NCBI GenBank assembly: GCA_001604185.1
Contig: LVAV01000028.1
Span: 248,001-312,000 of the forward strand
Length of the DNA: 64,000 nucleotides
DNA from: Clostridiales bacterium Firm_16
GTDB taxonomy: Bacteria > Bacillota > Clostridia > Saccharofermentanales > Saccharofermentanaceae
Direction: 5' to 3'
Position 1 is the first letter of the stretch, and each line of letters begins with the position of its first letter. The notes below the pieces were generated by a model. That model worked only from the letters and a program-made list of their open reading frames with translations. It was not told the DNA's origin and did no database searches. Position numbers and translations under genes: made by a program. Positions 10,011 to 19,152 of the stretch are shown here, piece by piece.

Positions 10011-10901
10011 TTAGAAAGAATCCACATGTGCGTGGGTATCAATATATTTATGTACTATTTTCTGATAACTCGCCATCAACTTCACCAGAGCCGGGCACTC
10101 GGAAGAACGGAATTTCACTTCATCGATCGAAGCTACAGGCAGGATGTCGAAAGGAGAACTGGTAACGAAAAGTCCCATTTCCGGCGGCCCATCGTCCTCT
10201 TGCGTCTCCATCTTCACCAGATCCTCCATGGTAAAAGCACCTTCTTCCAGTTTTAATCCGGCTTCGAGGATGGCATCCTTAACATACTTTCTGGTGATAC
10301 CTATGAGGATCAGGTCCTCGGAGGGTGAATAAACTGTATCTTTATACAATACAAAGAAATTCGAACGGCCGCCCTCAACAAATTTACCATCGTTGCCGCG
10401 AAGAATAACCTCATATGGCAGTCCGAAAGAAGTCTGTCTTGCAGATGCCTCCGCCACCGCCTTCTTATAATCACCACGGAAAACCTTAACGTGGGGCTCT
10501 ACTCTCTCCCAGGTAAGACTGGTGGTAACGATCCCATCCTTATACATCTGCGAAGTGGGATACGTCATATTACTCAGATAGACAAGATTCAGCGATTTTG
10601 TTATGACAATACGGACATTACCGTCCGCCATGCCGCTTTCCCAGATCATGGACTGGGCGATAAAGTGGTATGTATCCGGATCAATGGGAAAGTCTTCCTT
10701 CGCCGCAACGGATTTATGCAGACGCTCCATATGGTCCTCCCAGAACAGAAGGACACCTTCCTGAAAACGTACAGATTCATAATATGTGATTTCATCGGTA
10801 GGAATGAATAAAGCCTGGCCTTCTTCCGAGTCGAAAGCGACTTTCACGCCGTTCAATGTACAGAAATCCCCGATATTTCCTTCTACCAACGGATACGCCA
10901 T
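10011..10901 (-). CDS. Aminotransferase class IV (branched-chain/aminodeoxychorismate lyase fold)
   Basis: 296 residues, usual for the fold-type IV PLP family. The PLP lysine is probably in FRGDYKKAVAEA, and the family signature runs through EGGRSNFFVLY and LILIGITRKYV. The fold includes branched-chain aminotransferase (IlvE), D-amino acid aminotransferase and 4-amino-4-deoxychorismate lyase (PabC). The sequence alone does not decide among them. The leading SEEGQALFIPTDEITYYESVR looks more IlvE/Dat-like than PabC-like, which is an inference. It precedes htpG by 28 bases and is divergent from argG. Ribosome site: AAGGAAAGGGG before the ATG. Confidence 0.75.
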   Translation of the reverse strand: MAYPLVEGNIGDFCTLNGVKVAFDSEEGQALFIPTDEITYYESVRFQEGVLLFWEDHMERLHKSVAAKEDFPIDPDTYHFIAQSMIWESGMADGNVRIVITKSLNLVYLSNMTYPTSQMYKDGIVTTSLTWERVEPHVKVFRGDYKKAVAEASARQTSFGLPYEVILRGNDGKFVEGGRSNFFVLYKDTVYSPSEDLILIGITRKYVKDAILEAGLKLEEGAFTMEDLVKMETQEDDGPPEMGLFVTSSPFDILPVASIDEVKFRSSECPALVKLMASYQKIVHKYIDTHAHVDSF

Positions 10902-11072
10902 GATCCAGACCCCTTTCCTTACAGGCGGTTTTATTCAGAAAGCCCCCTGCGTACCGTATAATTTTACTCTTTAATGGTACTTTCGTAAACACATGAAAAA
11001 TCGTTATTTGCACAACGTTTTAGCTCTTGTATTATAAGTAAAATATACATACAATGAATTTCAAAATATCGG

Positions 11073-11101
11073 TTGACGCGGCAGAATTCGTCTGCTACAA
11101 T
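11073..11101 (+). promoter_or_regulatory. Promoter of argG
   Basis: TTGACG at 11073-11078 and TACAAT at 11096-11101, spacing 17, is a strong sigma-A-type match. The rest of the 243-base divergent gap is AT-rich. ARG-box-like half sites (ATGAAT, ATACAT) lie on either side, but no clear ArgR/AhrC operator pair could be established. Confidence 0.8.
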
Positions 11102-11144
11102 GCCTTTATGCAAAATCGTTAATAATTATACATGGAGGTGCCTT

Positions 11145-12359
11145 ATGGCAAAGGAAAAATTCTTACTCGCGTATTCAGGCGGACTGGATACATCCATTAT
11201 CATCCCGTGGCTCCTTGAGCACTATGACTGTGAAGTAGTTGCTTATTGTGGTGAAGTCGGCGTTGGTGTCGATCACGATTATCTGGAGAAGAAGGCTCTC
11301 AAGTGTGGTGCAATCAAGTGCATCATCGAAGATATCTCTGAAGAGTTTGTTTCTGATTTTGTCTTCCCTACTCTTAAAGCAAACGCTGTTTATGAAGGTA
11401 AGTACCTCCTCGGCACATCCATGGCACGTCCGGTAATCGCTAAGCACTTCGTTGAGGCTGCTCACGCTAACGGATGCACAACTATCGTTCATGGCTGCAC
11501 AGGTAAGGGTAACGACCAGGTAAGATTTGAGCTTTCTATCAAGGCTCTGGATCCGGACATGAAGATCCTGGCTCCTTGGAGAATCTGGGACATCAAGTCT
11601 CGTGACGAGGAAATCGATTATGCAAATGCACGTGGTATCGAAGTTCCTGTTACTAAAGAGAATAACTATTCCAAAGATGAGAACCTCTGGCACCTCTCTC
11701 ACGAAGGAATGGATCTCGAGAATCCTGCAAATGAGCCGAATCTCGACAAGATCCTGGAGCTCATGGTTTCTCCTGAGAAGGCACCTGATACGCCTACATA
11801 TGTAACGATTAAGTTCGAAAAGGGTGTTCCGGTAGAAGTTGACGGCCAGAAGCTCTCCCCTGCTGATCTTCTGAGATACTGCAATAAGGTTGCCGGTGCG
11901 AACGGTGTAGGTATCGCTGATATCGTTGAGAACCGTCTCGTTGGTATGAAGAGCCGTGGCGTATACGAGACACCTGGTGGAACGCTTCTCTTTGCTGCAC
12001 ACCGTGAACTGGAGCTTCTCACTGTTGAGCGTGACACGATCCACTACAAGGATCTCGTAGCTCAGAAGTTCTCTGAACTCGTATACTACGGTCAGTGGTT
12101 CCATCCTCTCCGCGAAGCCATCTCCGCATTTGTCGATAAGACACAGGAAGTGGTTACCGGTGAAGTAAGAATGAAGCTGTATAAGGGTAACTGCACACCT
12201 GCAGGTACAACTTCCCCATTCTCTCTGTATGATCCTGAGATCGCTACATTCGAAGCTGACGACGTTTACAACCAGGCTGATGCCGGCGGATTCATCAACT
12301 GCTTCGGTCTTCCGATGAAGGTCAATGCTAAGATGAAGCAGAAGAACGGTTTGCTCTAA
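11145..12359 (+). CDS. argG: Argininosuccinate synthase
   Basis: Joins citrulline and aspartate with ATP to argininosuccinate, the penultimate step of arginine synthesis. 404 residues, family-typical. The ATP-binding P-loop [15 protein letters not shown] starts at residue 9; family blocks [14 protein letters not shown] and [20 protein letters not shown] are present. The start is the ATG at 11145, seven or fewer bases after GGAGGTG; the longer in-frame extension upstream runs through the promoter. The codon choice looks biased towards a small set of codons compared with neighbours, which may mean high expression. argH follows 1.2 kb later with two small genes between. Confidence 0.97.
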   Translation: MAKEKFLLAYSGGLDTSIIIPWLLEHYDCEVVAYCGEVGVGVDHDYLEKKALKCGAIKCIIEDISEEFVSDFVFPTLKANAVYEGKYLLGTSMARPVIAKHFVEAAHANGCTTIVHGCTGKGNDQVRFELSIKALDPDMKILAPWRIWDIKSRDEEIDYANARGIEVPVTKENNYSKDENLWHLSHEGMDLENPANEPNLDKILELMVSPEKAPDTPTYVTIKFEKGVPVEVDGQKLSPADLLRYCNKVAGANGVGIADIVENRLVGMKSRGVYETPGGTLLFAAHRELELLTVERDTIHYKDLVAQKFSELVYYGQWFHPLREAISAFVDKTQEVVTGEVRMKLYKGNCTPAGTTSPFSLYDPEIATFEADDVYNQADAGGFINCFGLPMKVNAKMKQKNGLL

Positions 12360-12380
12360 TAACTGATCTGATTGGTTTTC

Positions 12381-12413
12381 AAGGGGTCGCGAGCAATCGC
12401 GGCCCTTTCATTT
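12381..12413 (+). terminator. Terminator after argG
   Basis: Stem of 11 pairs including G-T pairs (AAGGGGTCGCG with CGCGGCCCTTT), loop AGCAAT, followed by CATTTTCTT. It lies between argG and the zinc-ribbon gene, so the latter may depend on read-through or its own promoter. Confidence 0.7.
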
Positions 12414-12431
12414 TCTTAAGGAGTGCTTGCT

Positions 12432-12701
12432 ATGTACTATGTTCCCGACGGAACCACCCAATGTGGATACTACGAGTGTGAAGATTGCGAAACAGGTTTT
12501 CTCGACCTGAGGATCGCTCCCCGCCTGGTCTGCCCTTACTGCGGCAAGGAAGTCGACATGGAGATCGGCCCTGATGAAGAAATGCCTAAGATCCGCGAAG
12601 CCGCTAAACTTATCAAGATGCTGGAAGGCGAAGATGTCGAGAAATACGATACCTTGCTGAGTCTTGCCATCACCGGCGGAGATTATAGCTGGATAGGTTA
12701 A
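12432..12701 (+). CDS. Small zinc-ribbon protein
   Basis: 89 residues, not assigned to a named family. Cysteines occur as C-(5)-C-x2-C near residues 10-19 (TQCGYYECEDC) and again as CPYCG near residue 38, the layout of a rubredoxin-like or zinc-ribbon knuckle pair. The rest is acidic and predicted helical (EEMPKIREAAKLIKMLEGED). AAGGAG ends eight bases before this ATG, so the earlier GTG at 12423 is unlikely to be the start. It lies between argG and a GNAT gene, 17 bases before the latter. Possible roles are metal binding or protein contact; nothing points to one substrate. Confidence 0.65.
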   Translation: MYYVPDGTTQCGYYECEDCETGFLDLRIAPRLVCPYCGKEVDMEIGPDEEMPKIREAAKLIKMLEGEDVEKYDTLLSLAITGGDYSWIG

Positions 12702-12718
12702 AGAAAGGATCTATTTCT

Positions 12719-13468
12719 ATGGATAAGGAACAGATCAGATTTTTGGAGAACATATCGGCAAATGCTTTTGTCGGATTGGAAACGATCAACTATGACGGAT
12801 GGGAACTGCGCTTCACTCACGGTTTTACCGGAAGAGCCAATTCGGTACAGATCAAAGGCGCATCGACGATCGACCTGACCGAAAAGATCGAATACTGTGA
12901 GAAACAATATGAAGAACATAACCTGCCGTGCATATTTAAACTGAGCGATGCAGACAAGGAATTCATCTCAATACTTGAAAACAGAGGCTATCAGTCCGTA
13001 AAGCCGACCGATGTGATGACACTTCCGCTTAAGGATATCGTTACAGACAGCGAGATATTAAAGGACGTGTACTTCAGTTCAACACCTGACGGATGGTTCG
13101 AACCGTATTTTGAATTCGAAGGTATGCAGGATGAGATGAAGCGGGATCTGACAAAAAAGATACATGCAAAAGTTGCCGTCGATCAGATATATATCAAAGT
13201 AATGCATAATGGAAAGGTTGCGGCAGTCGCATCATTGGCGATCGAAGAAGGATACAGCCTGCTTCATAATGTGGTCGTCACATCTGACCTTCGCGGTCTC
13301 GGGCTCGGCAAGAAGCTCTGTCAGGCCGCCATCTTAAAGTCAAAAGAAGCCGGTGCATCATATATATATCTTCAGGTTATGCAGAATAATCCGATCGCAA
13401 TGAATCTGTATAAAAAGCTCGGTTTTGAGAAGCAGTACACATATTACTATGTCACAAGCAATAAGTGA
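12719..13468 (+). CDS. GNAT family N-acetyltransferase
   Basis: 249 residues. The C-terminal 130 residues form the GNAT fold, with the acetyl-CoA loop LRGLGLGKKLCQAA (motif A) and NPIAMNLYKKLGFEKQYTYYYV (motif B region, quoted in parts). The N-terminal half (SANAFVGLETINYDGWELRF) resembles the second domain of two-domain GNAT proteins. The substrate is unknown. Lying between argG and argH invites a guess at amino acid acetylation, but the fold is the general type and not the ArgA/ArgJ family. Ribosome site AGAAAGGA precedes the ATG. Confidence 0.8.
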   Translation: MDKEQIRFLENISANAFVGLETINYDGWELRFTHGFTGRANSVQIKGASTIDLTEKIEYCEKQYEEHNLPCIFKLSDADKEFISILENRGYQSVKPTDVMTLPLKDIVTDSEILKDVYFSSTPDGWFEPYFEFEGMQDEMKRDLTKKIHAKVAVDQIYIKVMHNGKVAAVASLAIEEGYSLLHNVVVTSDLRGLGLGKKLCQAAILKSKEAGASYIYLQVMQNNPIAMNLYKKLGFEKQYTYYYVTSNK

Positions 13469-13471
13469 CTT

Positions 13472-13500
13472 GTGACAAACACGGATATAGGTGTTATATT
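13472..13500 (+). promoter_or_regulatory. Promoter of argH
   Basis: GTGACA at 13472-13477 and TATATT at 13495-13500, spacing 17, close behind the GNAT stop. argH therefore probably has its own start in addition to any read-through. Confidence 0.6.
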
Positions 13501-13549
13501 ATCTGAGTGAAAACATTGAAATATTTTCGATTATTAAAGGAGAAATACC

Positions 13550-14914
13550 ATGGCTAAGAAAATGTGGGCAGGCAGATTCGAGAAAGCGACGGACAAAGCC
13601 GTAAATGACTTTAATTCTTCTCTTCCTTTCGACTGCAGAATGTATAAACAGGATATTGAGGGCTCTGTCGCCCACAGTCAGATGCTGGCAAAGCAGGGCA
13701 TTATCTCTCAGGAAGATGCCGACCAGATCAAGGAAGGGCTTCTCTCCATTCTGGATGATATCGAATCCGGCAAGCTGACTTTCGATTCGGATGCAGAAGA
13801 CATCCATATGTTCATTGAAGAAGAACTCACCAACCGTATCGGTGATGCGGGAAAGCGTCTGCATACCGGTCGTTCACGTAATGACCAGGTTGCTCTTGAC
13901 CAGCGTCTCTATGCGGTTGACGAAGCCAAGGAGATCCAGTCTCTTCTCGGAGAATTCCGTGATGCCCTGATCGATCTGGCAGAGGAAAATACCGAGACAT
14001 ATATGCCCGGCTATACACACCTTCAGCGTGCACAGCCCATTACTTTTGCTCACTATCTTATGGCGTACATTCAGATGTTCGGCCGAGACATGGACCGTCT
14101 GGACGAGGCCATCGCAAGAACGAACATCTCCCCGCTTGGCTCCGGCGCACTGGCCGGCACCACTTACCCGCTGGATCGTAACTTTGTAGCAGATCAGCTT
14201 GGAATGAATGGGGTAACACTGAATTCTCTGGATGGTGTTGCCGATCGTGACTGGGCCATCGAACTTGCATCTTTCGCATCTCTGTTCATGATGCATCTTT
14301 CCCGTCTCTCCGAGGAGATCATCCTTTACTCCTCACAGGAGTTTAAGTTCATCGAACTGGATGATGCCTATTCGACCGGCTCTTCCATGATGCCACAGAA
14401 AAAGAACCCGGACGTGGCTGAGCTGGCTCGTGGTAAGACCGGACGCGTCTATGGCGATCTGATCTCTCTTCTGGTCACCATGAAGGGTCTGCCGCTCACA
14501 TACAACAAGGATATGCAGGAAGTCCAGGAAGCGCTCTTTGATGTGATCGATACCATTAAGGGTGTACTGGTTCCCTTCACCGGCATGATCAAGACCATGA
14601 AGCTTCGTAAAGATAATATGGAGAAGGCCGCGCTGGGTGGTTTCACCAATGCCACAGACCTGGCTGACTATCTGGTCAGAAAAGGTATTCCATTCAGAAG
14701 CACCCATGAGATCTCCGGTAAGCTCGTCCACTATTGTATTGAGCACGATACAACACTGGAGAAATTGTCATTAGATGAATTCAAGCAGTTCTCCGACCTT
14801 ATCGAGGAAGATGTTTACGATGCCATCTCTCTTGAAACCTGTGTAAATAAGAGAACGATAGTCGGTGCCCCTGCCCCGGAGACCGTGAAGACCGCTATCG
14901 AGCAGTGCAAATAA
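13550..14914 (+). CDS. argH: Argininosuccinate lyase
   Basis: Splits argininosuccinate to arginine and fumarate, the last step of arginine synthesis. 454 residues, normal length. Fumarase/aspartase superfamily marks are HTGRSRNDQVALDQRLY, GYTHLQRAQPITFAHYL with the catalytic His, and the signature loop GSSMMPQKKNPD near residue 281. The N-terminus KKMWAGRFEKATDKAVNDFN is typical. Ribosome site AAAGGAG is seven or eight bases from the ATG. A strong terminator follows. Confidence 0.97.
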   Translation: MAKKMWAGRFEKATDKAVNDFNSSLPFDCRMYKQDIEGSVAHSQMLAKQGIISQEDADQIKEGLLSILDDIESGKLTFDSDAEDIHMFIEEELTNRIGDAGKRLHTGRSRNDQVALDQRLYAVDEAKEIQSLLGEFRDALIDLAEENTETYMPGYTHLQRAQPITFAHYLMAYIQMFGRDMDRLDEAIARTNISPLGSGALAGTTYPLDRNFVADQLGMNGVTLNSLDGVADRDWAIELASFASLFMMHLSRLSEEIILYSSQEFKFIELDDAYSTGSSMMPQKKNPDVAELARGKTGRVYGDLISLLVTMKGLPLTYNKDMQEVQEALFDVIDTIKGVLVPFTGMIKTMKLRKDNMEKAALGGFTNATDLADYLVRKGIPFRSTHEISGKLVHYCIEHDTTLEKLSLDEFKQFSDLIEEDVYDAISLETCVNKRTIVGAPAPETVKTAIEQCK

Positions 14915-14936
14915 AGTAAGTCGAGACACTTAGATC

Positions 14937-14977
14937 AAGACCCGTCCGCTTCTCTAAGAAGAAAGACGGGTCTTTTT
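14937..14977 (+). terminator. Terminator after argH
   Basis: Ten-pair stem AAGACCCGTC/GACGGGTCTT with an A/G-rich loop, followed by TTTTTGTTT. Confidence 0.85.
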
Positions 14978-15015
14978 GTTTACCCTATGCGTCTCTAGTC
15001 TACCTTTACAGGCCG

Positions 15016-15024
15016 TGATATAAT
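15016..15024 (+). promoter_or_regulatory. Extended -10 promoter of the GGDEF gene
   Basis: TGATATAAT (TATAAT at 15019-15024) with no good -35 box 16-18 bases upstream. Confidence 0.5.
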
Positions 15025-15071
15025 CATGTCATAGATAGGGGGGATCATTTAATCGAGGAGGTATTGTGTAA

Positions 15072-16994
15072 TTGAGCCGTAAAAAGATTGGTTTATTCAT
15101 GAGTGAAATCACTCAGGTCTTTCAGTCATCCTGCGGGAAGGCGATCATTGATCTTGCTTCGCTCCGCGACATGGATGTCATCATATACTCCTCCTTTGGT
15201 TCCTACACCTCCCCATATGGACGGAATCTTCTTTCCGAGATCGGAAAGAAGAACATCATTCATCTTCCCGACTATTCCTCTCTGGATGCCATCATTGCGC
15301 TTCCGAACACCTTCGATATCAAGGGCATGGACAAGGAGTTCTTTAAACTTGTACGCGAAAATGCCAAGTGTCCGGTCATTTGTCTTCAGACCGGAGAACC
15401 GGATTTCCATACTGTTTCAATTGACAACAAGAGATCTATGTACGAGATGACCCGTCACTTCATCGATGTACATCAGTTCAACGATATCTGCTATATGTCC
15501 GGCCCGTTCCAGTACAAGGATTCTCCGGAGCGGCTTAAAGGATTCGTGGAAGCCATGCGTGATGCCGGTCTCCCCATCAATCCGAATACGATCTACGAGG
15601 GCAACTACTGGAGAAACCGAGGCGCCAAGGCTCTGGATCATTTCATGCAAGGACGGCGCACCTATCCCCAGGCGATCATCTGTGCCAATGACTATATGGC
15701 GCTGTCCATCTGCGAAGAATTGGAGCGTCGAGGATTACGTGTCCCGGAAGATGTTTGTGTAAGTGGTTTTGACGGAATAAAAGAAGGCGAAGATGCCTCT
15801 CCTTCCCTGACCACCATCACCGTTCGTCCGGAGCGTTATGCAGAAGCTGCCATCATGATCCTGGATGATATCAAGGCCGGCAAGAAGCTCCCTCGGACCA
15901 CCCTTCTTCCCAACGATATCCATTTTCGAGCCAGCTGCGGCTGTGGTAAGCAACTAGTCTGTGGCGAGATTGAAGAAATATACAGCAAAGTGACCGAACA
16001 GGAATTCCTGCTTCGCGAATCCGGACGAATCACGGCGGATTACCAGAACACTTTCGATATCGACAGTTCTCTGTCTGTTGCCACCTATTACTTCTACACG
16101 CTCGGTTGCGATACCGGCTATATCTGCTTCTGTAATGAATCCGACAAGGCTTTCACCAATGAGAACATTGCCTTCACCGATGAGATGATCCTTCTGCAGA
16201 TCATGCATGCGCAGGACCGTCGACAGGCCGATGCCGTGAATGAGATTTTTCCTAGAAAAGATATTCTTCCCAAGGCTTACTGGGAAACGGATGAGCCTGG
16301 TGTTTATATCGTGCTGCCGATTTTTTTCAAAAACAAAGATTATGGTTATCTCGTCTTAAAGCCCAACAAGCAACAGTGGCCGAACTCCCTGCTGAATACA
16401 TATATCAGCACGCTGTCATCGGCGATCGAGAACTGTTATTACGAGAAGAAATTCAGTGCCATCAACGAGATCACGAAACTTTCCCAGACCGATGAGCTCA
16501 CCGGACTGTTTAATCGTCGTGGCTTCGAGAATGCCCTGCAGGAACTTCTGAAAAATGCTTCCGATGATGTCATCATCAGTATTGCCAGCATCGATATGGA
16601 TAATCTCAAGAAGATCAACGATATCCACGGACATTCCGATGGAGATTTTGCCTTGCAGGAAGTATCCCGCATATTGTCTGAATGCCTTGGAGACAGGGAG
16701 TTCTGTGCCCGTTTCGGTGGTGATGAATTCTCAGCTGTTCTGGTGTCTTCACGCAAAGGTCATGCTGCCCAGTTTACCAAGCAGTTCACCACCTTGCTGG
16801 AAGCTGCATCCAAAGCATCCGGTAAGCCCTATCCCCTTCACGCCAGTATCGGAATATGTGACTTGAACGGCCGAGATACCAGTCATATCCTGGATTGCAT
16901 GCGAAGTGCAGATGACCTGATGTACGAAAACAAACGTGCCTACAAGTCCAATCTGGCCAAGGTAGAGAAAACTTCATCGGATAACAAACAGTAA
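15072..16994 (+). CDS. Diguanylate cyclase with LacI-type ligand-binding domain
   Basis: 640 residues. Residues 1-290 follow the periplasmic-binding-protein fold of LacI/GalR effector domains (KKIGLFMSEITQVFQ, GFVEAMRDAGL, AIICANDYMALSICEELERRG, VSGFDGIKEGEDASPSLTT), but there is no helix-turn-helix. A Cys motif (SCGCGKQ) ends that domain. A middle segment of about 150 residues may be GAF-like. The C-terminal GGDEF domain has TDELTGLFNRRGF and an intact RFGGDEF near residue 549. The RxxD inhibitory site is not present at its usual place. No signal peptide or membrane segment is seen, so sensing should be cytosolic: a small ligand, probably a sugar, would set c-di-GMP synthesis. The start is TTG at 15072, nine bases from AGGAGGT; the later ATG would cut the first strand. 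Confidence 0.85.
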   Translation: MSRKKIGLFMSEITQVFQSSCGKAIIDLASLRDMDVIIYSSFGSYTSPYGRNLLSEIGKKNIIHLPDYSSLDAIIALPNTFDIKGMDKEFFKLVRENAKCPVICLQTGEPDFHTVSIDNKRSMYEMTRHFIDVHQFNDICYMSGPFQYKDSPERLKGFVEAMRDAGLPINPNTIYEGNYWRNRGAKALDHFMQGRRTYPQAIICANDYMALSICEELERRGLRVPEDVCVSGFDGIKEGEDASPSLTTITVRPERYAEAAIMILDDIKAGKKLPRTTLLPNDIHFRASCGCGKQLVCGEIEEIYSKVTEQEFLLRESGRITADYQNTFDIDSSLSVATYYFYTLGCDTGYICFCNESDKAFTNENIAFTDEMILLQIMHAQDRRQADAVNEIFPRKDILPKAYWETDEPGVYIVLPIFFKNKDYGYLVLKPNKQQWPNSLLNTYISTLSSAIENCYYEKKFSAINEITKLSQTDELTGLFNRRGFENALQELLKNASDDVIISIASIDMDNLKKINDIHGHSDGDFALQEVSRILSECLGDREFCARFGGDEFSAVLVSSRKGHAAQFTKQFTTLLEAASKASGKPYPLHASIGICDLNGRDTSHILDCMRSADDLMYENKRAYKSNLAKVEKTSSDNKQ

Positions 16995-17017
16995 ACGATT
17001 TAATTTCACAACAAGTA

Positions 17018-17055
17018 GTGCCCAAGATCCAACATCAGGATCTTGGGCACCTTTT
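17018..17055 (+). terminator. Terminator after the GGDEF gene
   Basis: Perfect 13-base arms (GTGCCCAAGATCC with its complement, loop AACATCA) followed by CTTTTC. Confidence 0.85.
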
Positions 17056-17082
17056 CAATTACCAAGAAAAAATATAGTACGG

Positions 17083-19011
17083 TCAGATCTCTCCTCGATC
17101 GATTCCGTAAGCCTTACAGATAGCCGTAAACTCAGGCGACTGGGCGAAGAAAGAAAGGATGCTCTTTCTCGTCTGTCTTCCCGCATTGATCTCACTGACC
17201 CAATAGTTCAATTCACTTGCAGCGGGCTCTCTATCCATGAAAGTTGTATAGAGTCTGGTAAGGTATTCACGATCATCGGTATTGAATCCGATAAACTCCT
17301 CTCCTTCGAAGAAGAACTGAGCAGCGGAAGCACCTGTCTTTTCCAGATTTGTCAATGCCAAAGACCAATACTTCAAGCCGTCTTCTTCAGCATCACGCTT
17401 CAGACAGCATGTATAAAGGCGAGTCGCAAAGTTGATCGCATTCTTCGAAGCCTTGGTGGCTTTATGATACTGTGCACCGGACTTCACTCCATACGTTGCA
17501 CATACATCGCACCACTCTGTGGATTCGATAAAATCATTTACGACTTCAGCACGAGTCTTCTTACCACTCTCGATGGCTTCCACCCATCCGGCTTTACCTT
17601 CTGTATCCGACTCACGATCAAAGAACGTTGCGTACAAAGTCTCAACGAACTCTTCCACAGAGAGGTTACGTTTCATGAACTCATCCGCATCAAGGAGGAA
17701 GAATCTTGCACAATCAGCTCCGGTCTTTCCTTCCTCAACTACCTGCTTGATCCAGAATTCTTTGCCTTCCGGTTCAGATTCACGATTCAAAGCTACAGTA
17801 TAAAGACGCTCTACGAAATCCTCGAAAGTCGGATCTTCTTCCGGCTCCGGTTCCGGTTCCGGTTCTGGCTCCGGCTCCGGTTCCGGCTCTGGTTCCGGTT
17901 CTGGCTCTGGTTCCGGTTCTGGCTCTGGTTCTGGCTCCGGTTGCTGTGAACCAACCAGAATATCCACTGTTCTATCGGCGGCCAGAACATACGCAGAATC
18001 AACTATACAATACACATATTTCCCTTCATACGTAAAACCGCACTTATTTATCATCTTCGAGAGATAATCACATGATCTAAGATCCAGTTCAGTAAGCTCA
18101 TTATCTTCACAATGTAATAATTCCAAATTCTTACATTTGCTCACATTTAACTTACTTAGCTTATTTTTCGAACAAGAAAGAAAAGTAAGATCCGGATTAT
18201 TGCTCAGATCCAGTTCTGATAAATCACAGCCATCAGCAAAAATATTATCCATCTCAGGGTTTTTACTTAAATCAAGAGAAGAAATCTTGCATCCTTGCAC
18301 CCGCAAACTAAACAGTTCAGGATTCTTACTGACGTCTACAGTAGTGATTTTCGTATATTGACAGAAAAACGTCTTCAGTTTGGGAAGAACAGAAAGATCA
18401 ATATTCTCAAAACCGGTATTTTCAATGTCAAGATTTTCCAAAGACGAAAGGCTTTCCAGATCCAGCTCTGATAATCCAGGATTGTTAGCACAAGAAAGCC
18501 GCGTAAGTTTCGAATCAGGGCCAAACTTTATGCTTTTCAAATTGCAAGAACCACATCCGAGACTGGTCAGTTCAGGGACATTACTCACATCCAGCATTTC
18601 AATGGGATTACCGGCACACTCAAGCGTATTCAACTTAGTATTCTTGCTAAGATCCAACTCTTCAACACCATTTGAATAACAGTAAAGAGTCTCCAAAGAG
18701 GTAAAATACTCTATTCCCGTAAGATCTCTGATATTATAGTTACTACAATCGATTTTCACGATATTGTCGATTTCTTTATCACTGAATCGGCCATCTTTGT
18801 CTGGATCCAAGTAATAAAGTGCTTGCTGGAAGCCAGGATCCGGAAAGTGTTCATCATCGATAGGAATATAGTACTTGTTAAATGTCTCATTCTCACCTGA
18901 GATCACCGAAGATCCGCAGAAATCAGAAAATGCACTTACTCCCCCAACCGGAGCAGAAACAATAATAGCAGATAAAATCAGTGAAAGATTCTTCTTTGTT
19001 TTTCTATTCAT
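17083..19011 (-). CDS. Secreted LRR protein with Pro-Glu linker and DUF4214 repeats
   Basis: 642 residues. A signal peptide is likely at 1-28 ([18 protein letters not shown]). An EF-hand-like loop, [12 protein letters not shown], lies at 69-80. Then come about eleven leucine-rich repeats of the bacterial BspA/internalin kind ([19 protein letters not shown]), to about residue 345. A pure Pro-Glu linker (357-391) joins them to four DUF4214 repeats, each ending xLYxxxxxR...G...W ([48 protein letters not shown]). No LPXTG or C-terminal membrane segment is seen, so retention would have to be non-covalent. Probably surface or extracellular binding or adhesion; the partner is unknown. Two paralogues lie at 56.1-60.2 kb. 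AAAGGAG precedes the ATG. Confidence 0.8.
   Translation of the reverse strand: MNRKTKKNLSLILSAIIVSAPVGGVSAFSDFCGSSVISGENETFNKYYIPIDDEHFPDPGFQQALYYLDPDKDGRFSDKEIDNIVKIDCSNYNIRDLTGIEYFTSLETLYCYSNGVEELDLSKNTKLNTLECAGNPIEMLDVSNVPELTSLGCGSCNLKSIKFGPDSKLTRLSCANNPGLSELDLESLSSLENLDIENTGFENIDLSVLPKLKTFFCQYTKITTVDVSKNPELFSLRVQGCKISSLDLSKNPEMDNIFADGCDLSELDLSNNPDLTFLSCSKNKLSKLNVSKCKNLELLHCEDNELTELDLRSCDYLSKMINKCGFTYEGKYVYCIVDSAYVLAADRTVDILVGSQQPEPEPEPEPEPEPEPEPEPEPEPEPEPEPEPEPEEDPTFEDFVERLYTVALNRESEPEGKEFWIKQVVEEGKTGADCARFFLLDADEFMKRNLSVEEFVETLYATFFDRESDTEGKAGWVEAIESGKKTRAEVVNDFIESTEWCDVCATYGVKSGAQYHKATKASKNAINFATRLYTCCLKRDAEEDGLKYWSLALTNLEKTGASAAQFFFEGEEFIGFNTDDREYLTRLYTTFMDREPAASELNYWVSEINAGRQTRKSILSFFAQSPEFTAICKAYGIDRGEI
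17841..17943 (-). repeat. Hexanucleotide repeat encoding (Pro-Glu)n
   Basis: About seventeen consecutive six-base units, CCGGNT or CTGGNT on the plus strand, code for alternating Pro-Glu. Third positions vary (GGTTCC, GGCTCC, GGTTCT), so the array is not perfect. Because the unit is six bases, slippage would change linker length without breaking the frame. Confidence 0.9.
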
Positions 19012-19087
19012 AAAATTCTCCTTTCTATTTATGAATAACTTCCTTTTTCCTTTAAAAGCAAACCTCCTTTCTCATTAATATATTATA

Positions 19088-19107
19088 GAGTCAGTATCAT
19101 TTGACTC
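19088..19107. promoter_or_regulatory. Inverted repeat upstream of the LRR gene
   Basis: GAGTCA-N8-TGACTC lies about 80 bases upstream of the LRR gene start. A TATAAT-like box on the minus strand (in the ATTATA at 19083-19088) directly abuts it. It could be an operator; no regulator is identified. Confidence 0.35.
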
Positions 19108-19152
19108 CGATAATAGACTCACTCTTTCACGCTGAAAGCAAGCATTCCGTTT

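Noticed and set aside
11041..11144. ARG box before argG
   Set aside because: Only scattered half-site-like strings; no pair with proper spacing could be defended.
17811..18002. Arg/Gln-rich small frame overlapping the Pro-Glu repeat
   Set aside because: Frame-shifted reading of the hexamer repeat (NQSQNRN...); low complexity.
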